Assembly (NCBI GenBank): GCA_965224095.1
Contig: OZ245039.1
Location: 62,001-126,000 of the forward strand
DNA length: 64,000 bases
Direction of reading: 5' to 3'
DNA from: JBPEWY01 sp965224095
Lineage (GTDB): Bacteria; Bacteroidota; Bacteroidia; Flavobacteriales; Flavobacteriaceae
Part shown: piece after piece, positions 57,135 to 64,000 of the stretch
Numbering within the stretch: the first letter of the stretch is position 1
Layout of the letters: each line of letters begins with the position of its first letter
Notes under the pieces: generated by a model
Told to the model about the DNA's origin: nothing
The model's input: only the letters and a program-made list of their open reading frames with translations
Databases searched by the model: none
Made by a program: the position numbers and the translations under genes

Positions 57135-58400
57135 ATGAAACACCTGAAGAACATCCATATAATTCCTGTTGAAAATGTAAAAAAGGCAGCTTCTTTTATA
57201 CAAGAAGTTGCCCTGGTGACTCCTTTGTCTAAAAATCAAACGACCAGTCAGCGTTTCGGAGGAAATATTTTTTTAAAACGAGAAGACCTTCAGGTGGTTC
57301 GGTCGTATAAAATTAGGGGAGCCTATAATAAAATGCGATCCCTGGGCGAAAGCGAACGGAAAAAAGGTGTTGTCTGTGCATCGGCAGGAAATCATGCTCA
57401 GGGAGTGGCCCTGTCTTGTAAAAAACTTAAAGTGCATGGCACCATCTATATGCCCGTACCCACACCAAAGCAAAAAATTGAACAGGTTAAAATGTTCGGC
57501 GACGGATATGTAACTATCAAACTTACCGGAGATACGTTCGACGATTCTTTCCGGGAAGCGATGACGGAAAGCCTCGGGAATAACCAGGTGTTTATTCATC
57601 CGTTCGATGATATAAGTGTTATGGAGGGGCAGGCCACAGTAGGGTTGGAAATCCTGGAACAGTCGCAGCAACCAATAGACTACCTGTTCCTACCCGTAGG
57701 GGGTGGCGGATTGGCAGCAGGGGTGGCCTCGATATTCAAAACATTATCTCCTGCTACCAAAATTATTGGAGTGGAACCCAAGGGAGCTCCTTCCATGTCT
57801 CAGGCCCTGGAAAATGACGAGGTTATACGTTTAGATACAATTGATAAATTTGTAGATGGTGCTGCGGTTCAGCGAGTAGGCGAAAAAACATTTGAACTTT
57901 GTAAGGTACTATTAGATGATGTAATTACCGTACATGAGGGTAAGGTGTGTCAGGTTATACTGGAATTATACAACAAGGATGCTATTGTGGTAGAACCTGC
58001 AGGAGCACTTGCTTTGGCCGCTCTGGATCAATACGAAAAACAGCTTAAAGGAAAAAATGTTGTATGTGTGGTAAGCGGAAGTAATAACGATATAACCCGT
58101 ACCGCCGAAATAAAAGAAAGAGCACTGTTATATGCCAATTTAAAGCATTATTTCATTGTAAGATTTCCACAGCGAGCAGGAGCCCTTAAACAATTTGTCG
58201 GTGAAGTATTAGGACCGGATGACGACATTACTCATTTCCAATACTCAAAAAAACACGCCCGTGAAAATGGTCCGGCAGTGGTTGGTGTGGAATTAAAACG
58301 GGAGTCCGATCTGGAACCCCTGATTGAACGAATGAAAGCCCGAAACTTTTACGGCGACTACCTTAATAACAAACCGGACCTATTTCAGTTTTTGGTTTGA
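57135..58400 (+). CDS. ilvA: Threonine dehydratase, biosynthetic
   Basis: This 421-residue PLP enzyme has the catalytic Lys in SYKIRGAYN, the SAGNHAQG loop that holds PLP phosphate, and the glycine-rich VGGGGLAAG. The C-terminal 85 residues form one ACT-like regulatory domain (FIVRFPQRAGALKQF and onward), so feedback control by Ile is expected. It supplies 2-oxobutyrate for Ile. It abuts ilvC without a gap (TAA-ATG), so the pair is tightly coupled. Confidence 0.95.
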   Translation: MKHLKNIHIIPVENVKKAASFIQEVALVTPLSKNQTTSQRFGGNIFLKREDLQVVRSYKIRGAYNKMRSLGESERKKGVVCASAGNHAQGVALSCKKLKVHGTIYMPVPTPKQKIEQVKMFGDGYVTIKLTGDTFDDSFREAMTESLGNNQVFIHPFDDISVMEGQATVGLEILEQSQQPIDYLFLPVGGGGLAAGVASIFKTLSPATKIIGVEPKGAPSMSQALENDEVIRLDTIDKFVDGAAVQRVGEKTFELCKVLLDDVITVHEGKVCQVILELYNKDAIVVEPAGALALAALDQYEKQLKGKNVVCVVSGSNNDITRTAEIKERALLYANLKHYFIVRFPQRAGALKQFVGEVLGPDDDITHFQYSKKHARENGPAVVGVELKRESDLEPLIERMKARNFYGDYLNNKPDLFQFLV

Positions 58401-58448
58401 TGGATAAAAAAAGATGTACTTTACACTAACAATATAAACATAAAATAG

Positions 58449-60038
58449 ATGAAGACAACTTCAGAAATACTTCCGGAGGTTTATAAAATTAAGCCGATAA
58501 GTCAAACTACCTATCTGGTGGATGGTGAGCTAAGAGAATGGAATGGAAAAACAACGGAGGTGTACTCATCAATTTCCGTATCTGAACCCTACAAACCAAC
58601 CCCTCTGGGTTCTATTCCGTATATGGGAGAACCGGAGGCTCTGGAAGCATTAGATGCAGCGTGCAGAGCATATGGGAGAGGGCAGGGAACATGGCCCACA
58701 ATGAAAGTTGCGGAAAGAATTACCTGCATGGAAAAGTTTGTCTCTCAGATGAAAACAAAAAGAGAACAGATTGTAACGCTTTTGATGTGGGAAATAGGAA
58801 AAACACTATCCGATTCCGAAAAGGAATTCGATAGAACCGTGGAATATATAGAAGATACTATTGAAGAGTATAAGCAACTGGACAGGAACAGTGCCCGTTT
58901 TAAAAAACGGGATGGTGTGTATGCCCATATACGAAGAGGTCCTTTAGGAGTGGTATTATGTCTGGGGCCTTATAATTACCCGCTTAATGAGACTTTTGCG
59001 TTACTTATTCCGGCTATAATAATGGGAAATACAACGATCTTTAAACCCGCTAAGCACGGCGTACTGCTCATAACACCATTGCTCGAAGCTTTTCAGAATA
59101 GTTTTCCCAAAGGAGTGGTGAATATTTTATTCGGTAGGGGCAGGGAAGTAGCGGCACCTATAATGCAATCCGGAAAAATAGATGTGCTGGCCCTCATTGG
59201 AAATTCAAAATCGGCTAATGCTTTGCAAAGTCAGCATCCATTTCCAAACAGATTACGATTAATACTGGGATTGGAAGCAAAGAATCCCGGAATTGTATTG
59301 ACCGATGCAGATTTACCAAATGCTATTTCCGAGTGTATATCAGGTAGTCTATCGTATAACGGGCAACGATGTACAGCTTTAAAAGTATTATATGTTCATA
59401 AGAAAATTACCGGTGAGTTTATTGCTGGGTTTGCCAAAGCTGTTGATTCTTTAAAGTTTGGTAATCCATGGGAAAAGGGTGTGAGCTTGACTCCGCTTCC
59501 TGAACCGGGAAAGCCTGATTACATACAGGAACTTATAGATGACGCTCTGGAAAAAGGGGCAAAAATTATGAATAAAAAAGGAGGAGAACGTACGGAAAAT
59601 TACATATATCCGGCCGTTCTTTATCCGGTAACAAAAGATATGCGGGTATATACCGAAGAACAATTCGGTCCGGTTGTTCCTATTGTTCCCTTTGAAAATA
59701 TCGAAGAACCCCTTGATGATATAGCAGCGTCAAATTACGGGCAGCAGGTAAGCCTGTTTGGAAAGGATGTATTTACTCTGGCGCCTTTAATCGATACTTT
59801 GGTGAACCTTGTTTGCCGCGTAAATTTAAATAGCAAAGCACAACGAGGCCCCGATGTATATCCATTTACGGGGAGAAAAGACTCGGCAGTAGGTACATTA
59901 AGTGTTCATGATGCCTTACGCTCTTTTTCAATAAGAACATTTGTGGCATCGAATGATAATGCACTTAATAATGATATTCTTGATAAGCTGCTCGAGACCA
60001 AAGCATCTAATTTTGTAAGTACCGACTATATTTTATAG
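58449..60038 (+). CDS. gapN: NADP-dependent non-phosphorylating glyceraldehyde-3-phosphate dehydrogenase-like ALDH
   Basis: This 529-residue aldehyde dehydrogenase resembles GapN over its length, including the long N-terminus, PYNYPLNETFALLIPA at about 174-189, E276 (LGLEAKNPG) and C308 (YNGQRCTALK). GapN oxidises glyceraldehyde-3-phosphate to 3-phosphoglycerate with NADPH production. NADPH is used by ketol-acid reductoisomerase, which could explain its place 48 bp behind ilvA, but this is inference. It could instead be an independent transcription unit. Confidence 0.9.
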   Translation: MKTTSEILPEVYKIKPISQTTYLVDGELREWNGKTTEVYSSISVSEPYKPTPLGSIPYMGEPEALEALDAACRAYGRGQGTWPTMKVAERITCMEKFVSQMKTKREQIVTLLMWEIGKTLSDSEKEFDRTVEYIEDTIEEYKQLDRNSARFKKRDGVYAHIRRGPLGVVLCLGPYNYPLNETFALLIPAIIMGNTTIFKPAKHGVLLITPLLEAFQNSFPKGVVNILFGRGREVAAPIMQSGKIDVLALIGNSKSANALQSQHPFPNRLRLILGLEAKNPGIVLTDADLPNAISECISGSLSYNGQRCTALKVLYVHKKITGEFIAGFAKAVDSLKFGNPWEKGVSLTPLPEPGKPDYIQELIDDALEKGAKIMNKKGGERTENYIYPAVLYPVTKDMRVYTEEQFGPVVPIVPFENIEEPLDDIAASNYGQQVSLFGKDVFTLAPLIDTLVNLVCRVNLNSKAQRGPDVYPFTGRKDSAVGTLSVHDALRSFSIRTFVASNDNALNNDILDKLLETKASNFVSTDYIL

Positions 60039-60128
60039 GAAGTAAAAGGTTATGTACCGATAGAATCTATCCATAACTCGAAAAGGAATTAGTACTTTTA
60101 AGAAATTTGATACTTTTATAATGAGAGA

Positions 60129-60310
60129 AAAAAAGGCCCTAAAAGAATAAAAACCTCCCAAGGGTTACTTGAGAGGCTTTTGAGAGAACACTATATGAAA
60201 ATGATTAGATTTAGGGCCTTACCTTAGTCGTTATCTTTCAATAACACTTCAAACATACAGCAGGTTTCGAGCTTAGAAAAATTAATGTTGTGAAAGTCCT
60301 TTGGGTTGTT
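60129..60310 (-). ncRNA. Repeat element copy 1: predicted small-RNA gene
   Basis: This is the most diverged of four related minus-strand elements. Its -7 box TATGTTTG reads on the minus strand at 60257-60250, with a T-rich -33 region 19 bp upstream (final G of TTTTTG changed to C). The predicted transcript of about 97 nt ends in a hairpin at 60176-60154 (9-bp stem CCTCTCAAG/CTTGGGAGG on the minus strand) followed by TTTTTATTCTTTT. The stem sequence differs fully from copies 2-4 but the pairing is preserved. An 11-bp outer pairing, AAGGCCCTAAA (60133-60143) with TTTAGGGCCTT (60210-60220), is unique to this copy. Confidence 0.6.
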
Positions 60311-60454
60311 GTGAAAGCCTGTTAATATGTTGTTAATAACTTTTCAACGTGCCGAATGTGCATTTCATCGATGTTTTTTAACCGCTTTGCATATTTGAAT
60401 GTTTCATCACGGCTTTTTATACTTCTGAGATGATATCATTTTTTAGAATGGCAT

Positions 60455-60643
60455 AAAAAGAAAAAAGCTCCGAATTACTCCGAAGCTCTTTAGAGAACAC
60501 TATATGAAAATGATAAAAATTAGGGCCGTCTTAAATATTTTCTTTTCTAACAACAGTTCAAACATAGGGCTGATTCTTCAGGGGACAAAAAGATTGTTGT
60601 GTACGCATAATTTTTTGTTGTGAAATGCTGCATTTCATCTATT
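60455..60643 (-). ncRNA. Repeat element copy 2: predicted small-RNA gene
   Basis: Read on the minus strand: a GAAATGC-A-GCATTTC palindrome (60622-60636), a -33 TTTTTG, a 19-nt spacer, a -7 TATGTTTG (60566-60559), about 94 nt of transcript, and a terminator hairpin (60487-60466, 9-bp stem with two G-U pairs and a GUAA loop) followed by TTTTTTCTTTTT. The core from GGCCCTAA to GTGTTCTCT is nearly identical to copies 3 and 4. One inserted T relative to those copies disrupts any shared reading frame, arguing for RNA rather than peptide function. Confidence 0.65.
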
Positions 60644-60831
60644 AGCATACGGTATACCGGTTAATTAGGGGATTGTGTATTCAATATGTATCTCCTACTT
60701 TTGGTCTTTCAGATCCCTTTCGATACCACTTTTTATTGCGGAAAGTTATTTTTTGGGAACGTTGTTTCCGGGACTTGGAATTTTTCTTGCAATCGGTTAA
60801 ATATGGTTACTGTGTATAATGAGTGTACTCT

Positions 60832-61019
60832 AAAAAGAAAAAAGCTCCGAATTACTCCGAAGCTCTTTAGAGAACACTATATGAAAATGATAAGAATTAG
60901 GGCCGTCTTAATATTTTCTTTTCTAACAACAGTTCAAACATACGGCCGATCTTTCAGGAGGCAAAAAGATTGTTGTGTATGCATAATTTTTTGTTGTGAA
61001 ATGCTGCATTTTATCTATA
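60832..61019 (-). ncRNA. Repeat element copy 3: predicted small-RNA gene
   Basis: This has the same layout as copy 2 on the minus strand: near-palindrome at 60998-61012, TTTTTG, exactly 19 nt, TATGTTTG (60942-60935), a transcript of about 93 nt and a terminator hairpin at 60864-60843 with a T-run. It differs from copy 4 at very few positions, so these two are the most recent duplicates. The plus strand holds an incidental 132-codon frame across this copy that I do not accept as a gene. Confidence 0.65.
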
Positions 61020-61276
61020 TGTCCTTTAATATCAAGACTATACAAACACAATGGATTGCCAATGCGTGTATGAAAAACCTTTAAATACTACCAGATGATT
61101 TATCAATAAATATATAAGAATCTCTTTCCGGAGATATGGAATGGTATCTATTTTATTTTATATTGTAACTGGTAAAACTCAAATGAACAAAATTGTTTAT
61201 TGTGCTTTTATTTTTTTTGATGTGTGAAAATAATTAGCAAGACGAGTACCCCATCTGCTTAACGAATTTTTTTAAT
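61020..61276. other. Intergenic region before the HAD gene; nothing identified
   Basis: This AT-rich stretch between repeat copy 3 and the HAD phosphatase gene shows no convincing gene, repeat or promoter. It presumably contains the promoter of the HAD gene on the plus strand and stands outside the repeated element. Confidence 0.4.
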
Positions 61277-61936
61277 ATGACGGGTAAAAAATTATCAGCA
61301 AAATACGATACGGTTATTTGGGATTGGAACGGAACTTTGCTAAACGATATTTGGTTATGTGTTGAAATAGTAAACAAAATACTAATGAATCACAATACCA
61401 ATCAATTAAATGAAGCCCAATACCGGGAGGCTTTTGGTTTTCCAATTACGGATTATTATCAACGCATCGGGATTGATCTGGAAAAAGAATCGTTTCAGGT
61501 TTTAACCGAAAAATTCATTTCCGGTTATGAATCTAAAGTAAGGAACTGTGAATTACATGTTGGCGTGAAACATGTTTTGGAAAAGTTTAGTGAAAATGCG
61601 CTTCAACAATTTATTCTGACAGCGGCTCATAAAAAGAGTGTTCTTGAACTATTGGATTATTATTCAATTGCTCATTTTTTTAATGATGTTGAAGGGCTGG
61701 ACAATCACAGAGCGGAGAGTAAGGTGTGGAGAGGTAAACTTTTGGTGGAAGAAAACCAAATAAATAGAGACCGTACGATTCTTATTGGCGATACCATCCA
61801 TGATGCTGAGGTGGCAAAGGAAATTGGGGTGGATTGTATGATTATTGCAAACGGACATCAATCTAAAAGGCGATTAAAAAATCATACCTCCAAACAAACC
61901 GTACTTCTCAACAGAATAGAAGAGTTATTACTTTAA
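61277..61936 (+). CDS. HAD-family hydrolase, phosphoglycolate phosphatase-like
   Basis: This 219-residue protein shows HAD motif I DWNGTLLND (nucleophile Asp near residue 16), motif II in FILTAAHKKS (Thr), motif III Lys near 149 in SKVWRGK, and motif IV GDTIHDAEVAKEIG. The helical cap between motifs I and II is typical of phosphoglycolate phosphatase-like enzymes. It is a lone plus-strand gene embedded among minus-strand small-RNA elements, with copy 4 immediately downstream. The physiological substrate cannot be told. Confidence 0.9.
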   Translation: MTGKKLSAKYDTVIWDWNGTLLNDIWLCVEIVNKILMNHNTNQLNEAQYREAFGFPITDYYQRIGIDLEKESFQVLTEKFISGYESKVRNCELHVGVKHVLEKFSENALQQFILTAAHKKSVLELLDYYSIAHFFNDVEGLDNHRAESKVWRGKLLVEENQINRDRTILIGDTIHDAEVAKEIGVDCMIIANGHQSKRRLKNHTSKQTVLLNRIEELLL

Positions 61937-61996
61937 TACAATTGTGAATTTAACGGCCGGTGGTTTCTATGTGATTATGAAGTAGTAGATCACCAC

Positions 61997-62181
61997 AAAG
62001 AAAAAAGCTCCGAATTTCTTCGAAGCTCTTTAGAGAACACTATATGAAAATGATAAAAATTAGGGCCGTCTTAATATTTTCTTTTCTAACAACAGTTCAA
62101 ACATACGGCCGATCTTTCAGGAGGCAAAAAGATTGTTGTGTATGCATAACATTTTGTTGTGAAATGCTGCATTTTATCTAT
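61997..62181 (-). ncRNA. Repeat element copy 4: predicted small-RNA gene
   Basis: The minus-strand layout is the same: TTTTTG, 19 nt, TATGTTTG (62105-62098), a transcript of about 93 nt, then a hairpin at 62027-62006 with a TTTTTT run. In this copy the inner pairing is CGAA/TTCG, fully paired, where copies 2 and 3 have CGAA/TCCG; on the minus strand the latter forms G-U pairs, so the helix is kept in all copies. It lies just downstream of the leu operon terminator. Confidence 0.65.
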
Positions 62182-62198
62182 GAGCCCCTGGTATTACA

Positions 62199-62230
62199 CA
62201 AAAAAAGCCCTGCGAGAGTATATGCAGGGC
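62199..62230 (-). terminator. Intrinsic terminator of the leuD-leuB transcript
   Basis: On the minus strand GCCCTGC (62230-62224) pairs with GCAGGGC (62213-62207) around a 10-nt loop and is followed by a run of seven T with a nearby TGTG. It lies 38 bp after the leuB stop and separates the leu operon from repeat copy 4, so the repeats are not read from the leu promoter. Confidence 0.85.
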
Positions 62231-62267
62231 CTTCCGTTGTTAATAAAACTAATTAAAACAAAAACAA

Positions 62268-63386
62268 CTAAATAATGGTAGATTGTCCAACGTCAATATT
62301 TTCCTGATTCACGTGAATATTTTCGTCATATGTGCCTACGTAATTTGAAATAAACCTTCCTACCTCCTTGGTTCCGTATTTACTATCCGGATCCAGGTCG
62401 GGAGTTACCACACCGAGCTCAATTGCCTTCTCAACGGCAGCGCGGACAGCTTCGGCTTCTTCCTTAAGATCAAAATGTTCCAGGAGCATAGCCGCCGAAA
62501 GGATACAGGCTACCGGATTGGCAATGTTCTTGCCGGTAGCTTGCGGGAACGACCCGTGGATAGGTTCGAATAAAGCATTCTTTTTTCCTATGGACGCTGA
62601 GGCAAGTAAACCGATAGAGCCGCCAATTACGCTAGCCTCATCCGAAATAATATCACCAAACATATTTTCCGTAAGGATAACATCAAACTGACCGGGGTTA
62701 AGAATAATTTGCATAGCCGCATTGTCAACAAATAAAAAATCAAGGGTAACGTCGGGGTAGCTTTCCCCGATTTCGGTGACTACTTTCCGCCAGAGCCTTG
62801 AAGTTTCCAGCACATTGGCCTTGTCAACCAAAGTGAGTTTATTTTTTCTGTTCCGTGCCGCTTTAAAAGCCATATGGGATATTTGCGCTATTTCTTTTTC
62901 GGTATATTCACAAAGATCGGAAGCCCTGGTTTTAGCCTCGTTGATCTTTTTTTGTCCAAAATAAATACCTCCCGTAAGCTCCCGGTAAATAGTAAAATCT
63001 ACCCCGTCAATAATATCTTTTTTTAAAGGCGATTTGTCCAGTAAACTGGTATAAGCTTTTACCGGCCGTATATTGCTAAATAACTCCAATTCTTTTCTGA
63101 GTTTAAGCAGGCCTTGTTCCGGACGTACTTTGGCAGCCGGATTATTGTCGTATTTAGGATCGCCAATAGAGCCAAAAAGCACGGCATGGGCCTGCCGGCA
63201 AATATCCAGCGTTTTATCGGGAAGAGGATTTCCCGTAACATCGATGGCCACCGCCCCAACCAACGCTTCTTTATAAGTAAACTGATGCTGAAAAGTTTCG
63301 GCCACCGCATCAAGTACTGAAAGCGCCTGTGTGATTACTTCCGGACCAATACCATCTCCTGCCAATACCGCAATATCTAATTTCAT
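62268..63386 (-). CDS. leuB: 3-isopropylmalate dehydrogenase
   Basis: This 372-residue enzyme starts with LDIAVLAGDGIGPEV, has the substrate Arg region (RPEQGLLKLRKELELFSNIRP), and NMFGDIISDEASVIGGSIGL with the metal-binding aspartates. It oxidises 3-isopropylmalate to 2-oxoisocaproate precursor with NAD. It follows leuD with a 3-bp gap on the minus strand and has its own terminator. The leucine genes converge on the ilv operon, separated by the small-RNA elements and the HAD gene. Confidence 0.97.
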   Translation of the reverse strand: MKLDIAVLAGDGIGPEVITQALSVLDAVAETFQHQFTYKEALVGAVAIDVTGNPLPDKTLDICRQAHAVLFGSIGDPKYDNNPAAKVRPEQGLLKLRKELELFSNIRPVKAYTSLLDKSPLKKDIIDGVDFTIYRELTGGIYFGQKKINEAKTRASDLCEYTEKEIAQISHMAFKAARNRKNKLTLVDKANVLETSRLWRKVVTEIGESYPDVTLDFLFVDNAAMQIILNPGQFDVILTENMFGDIISDEASVIGGSIGLLASASIGKKNALFEPIHGSFPQATGKNIANPVACILSAAMLLEHFDLKEEAEAVRAAVEKAIELGVVTPDLDPDSKYGTKEVGRFISNYVGTYDENIHVNQENIDVGQSTII

Positions 63387-63389
63387 ATT

Positions 63390-63971
63390 TTATAGTTGTT
63401 GTGCTTCAAAAGCTTCTATTACTTCTTTTTTGCTTATCAAAAAATCTATATCGTCATAACCATTAATAAGGCACATTTTTTTATACGGATCAATTTCAAA
63501 AACAGCACTCAGTCCATCTGCGGTAATAATCTGCCCCTCCAGATCTACCTCGATTTCAACGGTAGGATCTTCTTTAATACGATTCAGAAGCCCCTTTAAG
63601 TATTCAGGGCTTACTTGAACAGGCAGCAGTCCGTTGTTCAGTGCATTGCCTTTAAAAATATCTGCAAAATAACTGGAAACGATTACTTTGAAACCGTAAT
63701 CTGCCAAAGCCCAGGCTGCATGCTCCCTGCTACTTCCGCATCCAAAATTATTTCCTGCCACCAGGATACTTCCTGAAAAGTTAGGGTTGTTTAATACAAA
63801 GGACGAAACACTTATACCCTCCTTGTTATATCTCCAGTCTCGAAAAAGATTCTCACCAAATCCCTTCTTATCCGTAGCCTTTAAAAAACGCGCGGGGATT
63901 ATTTGATCGGTGTCGATATTCTCAACATCCAAAGGAACCGCCGTGCTGTGTAATTTGGTAAACTTTTCCAT
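63390..63971 (-). CDS. leuD: 3-isopropylmalate dehydratase, small subunit
   Basis: This 193-residue protein shows the swivelling-domain signature of LeuD: DTDQIIPARFLK near 20-31 and NNFGCGSSREHAAWAL near 74-89. With LeuC it isomerises 2-isopropylmalate. No leuC is in the window; it is expected just upstream (beyond base 64000). The start ATG lies 29 bp from the window end, so its leader cannot be inspected. Confidence 0.96.
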   Translation of the reverse strand: MEKFTKLHSTAVPLDVENIDTDQIIPARFLKATDKKGFGENLFRDWRYNKEGISVSSFVLNNPNFSGSILVAGNNFGCGSSREHAAWALADYGFKVIVSSYFADIFKGNALNNGLLPVQVSPEYLKGLLNRIKEDPTVEIEVDLEGQIITADGLSAVFEIDPYKKMCLINGYDDIDFLISKKEVIEAFEAQQL

Positions 63972-64000
63972 TTAATTTAAGTGTTGGCTTATATCTACAA

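Noticed and set aside
60500..60565. Short minus-strand frames starting MFE(L/V)LL in all four repeats, at first taken for a leader peptide or type I toxin
   Set aside because: The ATG is part of the TATGTTTG promoter box, so it would lie upstream of the transcription start. The peptides differ in length and sequence after an indel (21, 14, 14 and 10 residues).
60686..61084. A 132-codon plus-strand open frame, and a 70-codon one at 62044-62256, sharing a KIRAVLIFSFLTTVQTYGRS-like run
   Set aside because: Both simply translate the plus strand of the repeat element. The frame is broken in copies 1 and 2 by an indel and early stops, and the functional signals (promoter, terminator) are on the minus strand.
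60129..62181. The repeats considered as a CRISPR array
   Set aside because: There are only four copies, each about 190 bp, unevenly spaced with a gene among them, and no cas genes are near.

Overview
The window reads as a low-GC chromosome of a marine- or soil-type Bacteroidota, most likely Flavobacteriaceae. The signs are TonB-dependent receptors with carboxypeptidase-regulatory-like N-termini, lipoproteins with short lipoboxes, A-rich translation starts without strong Shine-Dalgarno sites, at least four copies of a TAnnTTTG-type promoter box, and a Flavobacteria-style ilv gene order. No species can be named from the sequence alone.

Region 1 (about 2-44.7 kb) is a trans-AT polyketide/non-ribosomal peptide cluster on the + strand. 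After a truncated TonB receptor come three megasynthase genes (2190-8882, 10932-19319, 19316-29890). Between the first two lie a free acyl carrier protein, a JmjC/cupin-like oxygenase and a small orphan gene. No synthase has an in-line acyltransferase; acyltransferase is supplied by an AT-ER didomain protein (29954) and a second AT-like protein (41641). Domain order as read: LnmK-like double-hotdog loading domain-ACP-KS-ACP-KS*-KR // ACP // KS-ACP-KS-KR-ACP-KS-DH // ACP-KS0-KR-C-A-PCP-C-A-PCP-TE. KS* lacks one catalytic His, and KS0 has lost all three catalytic residues. My reading of the adenylation codes is valine then alanine, so the expected product is a short polyketide acyl chain on a Val-Ala dipeptide, released by the thioesterase. 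Downstream lie two paralogous beta-propeller-like lipoproteins, a PQQ-dependent dehydrogenase lipoprotein, an outer-membrane porin, a YceI protein, a second TonB-type receptor, a MATE exporter and a Sfp-like phosphopantetheinyl transferase. The enzymes for assembly, activation and export, plus a possible periplasmic maturation step, are therefore all in one place.

Region 2 (44.8-51.6 kb) holds a ComM/YifB-type ATPase, a small hypothetical gene, a four-gene run (lipoprotein, membrane protein, histidine kinase, LuxR-type regulator) and a minus-strand pair (aldehyde dehydrogenase, nitroreductase).

Region 3 (51.7-60.0 kb) is the ilvD-ilvB-ilvN-ilvC-ilvA operon followed by a gapN-like gene. Upstream of ilvD are two tandem Ile/Val-rich leader peptides, each followed by an intrinsic terminator: a doubled transcription attenuator.

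Region 4 (60.1-64 kb) contains four diverged copies of a roughly 190-bp element on the minus strand. Each copy carries a Bacteroidota-type promoter, about 95 nt of conserved sequence and an intrinsic terminator whose stem is kept by compensatory change, so they look like small-RNA genes. A HAD phosphatase sits among them, and leuD-leuB enter from the right on the minus strand with their own terminator.
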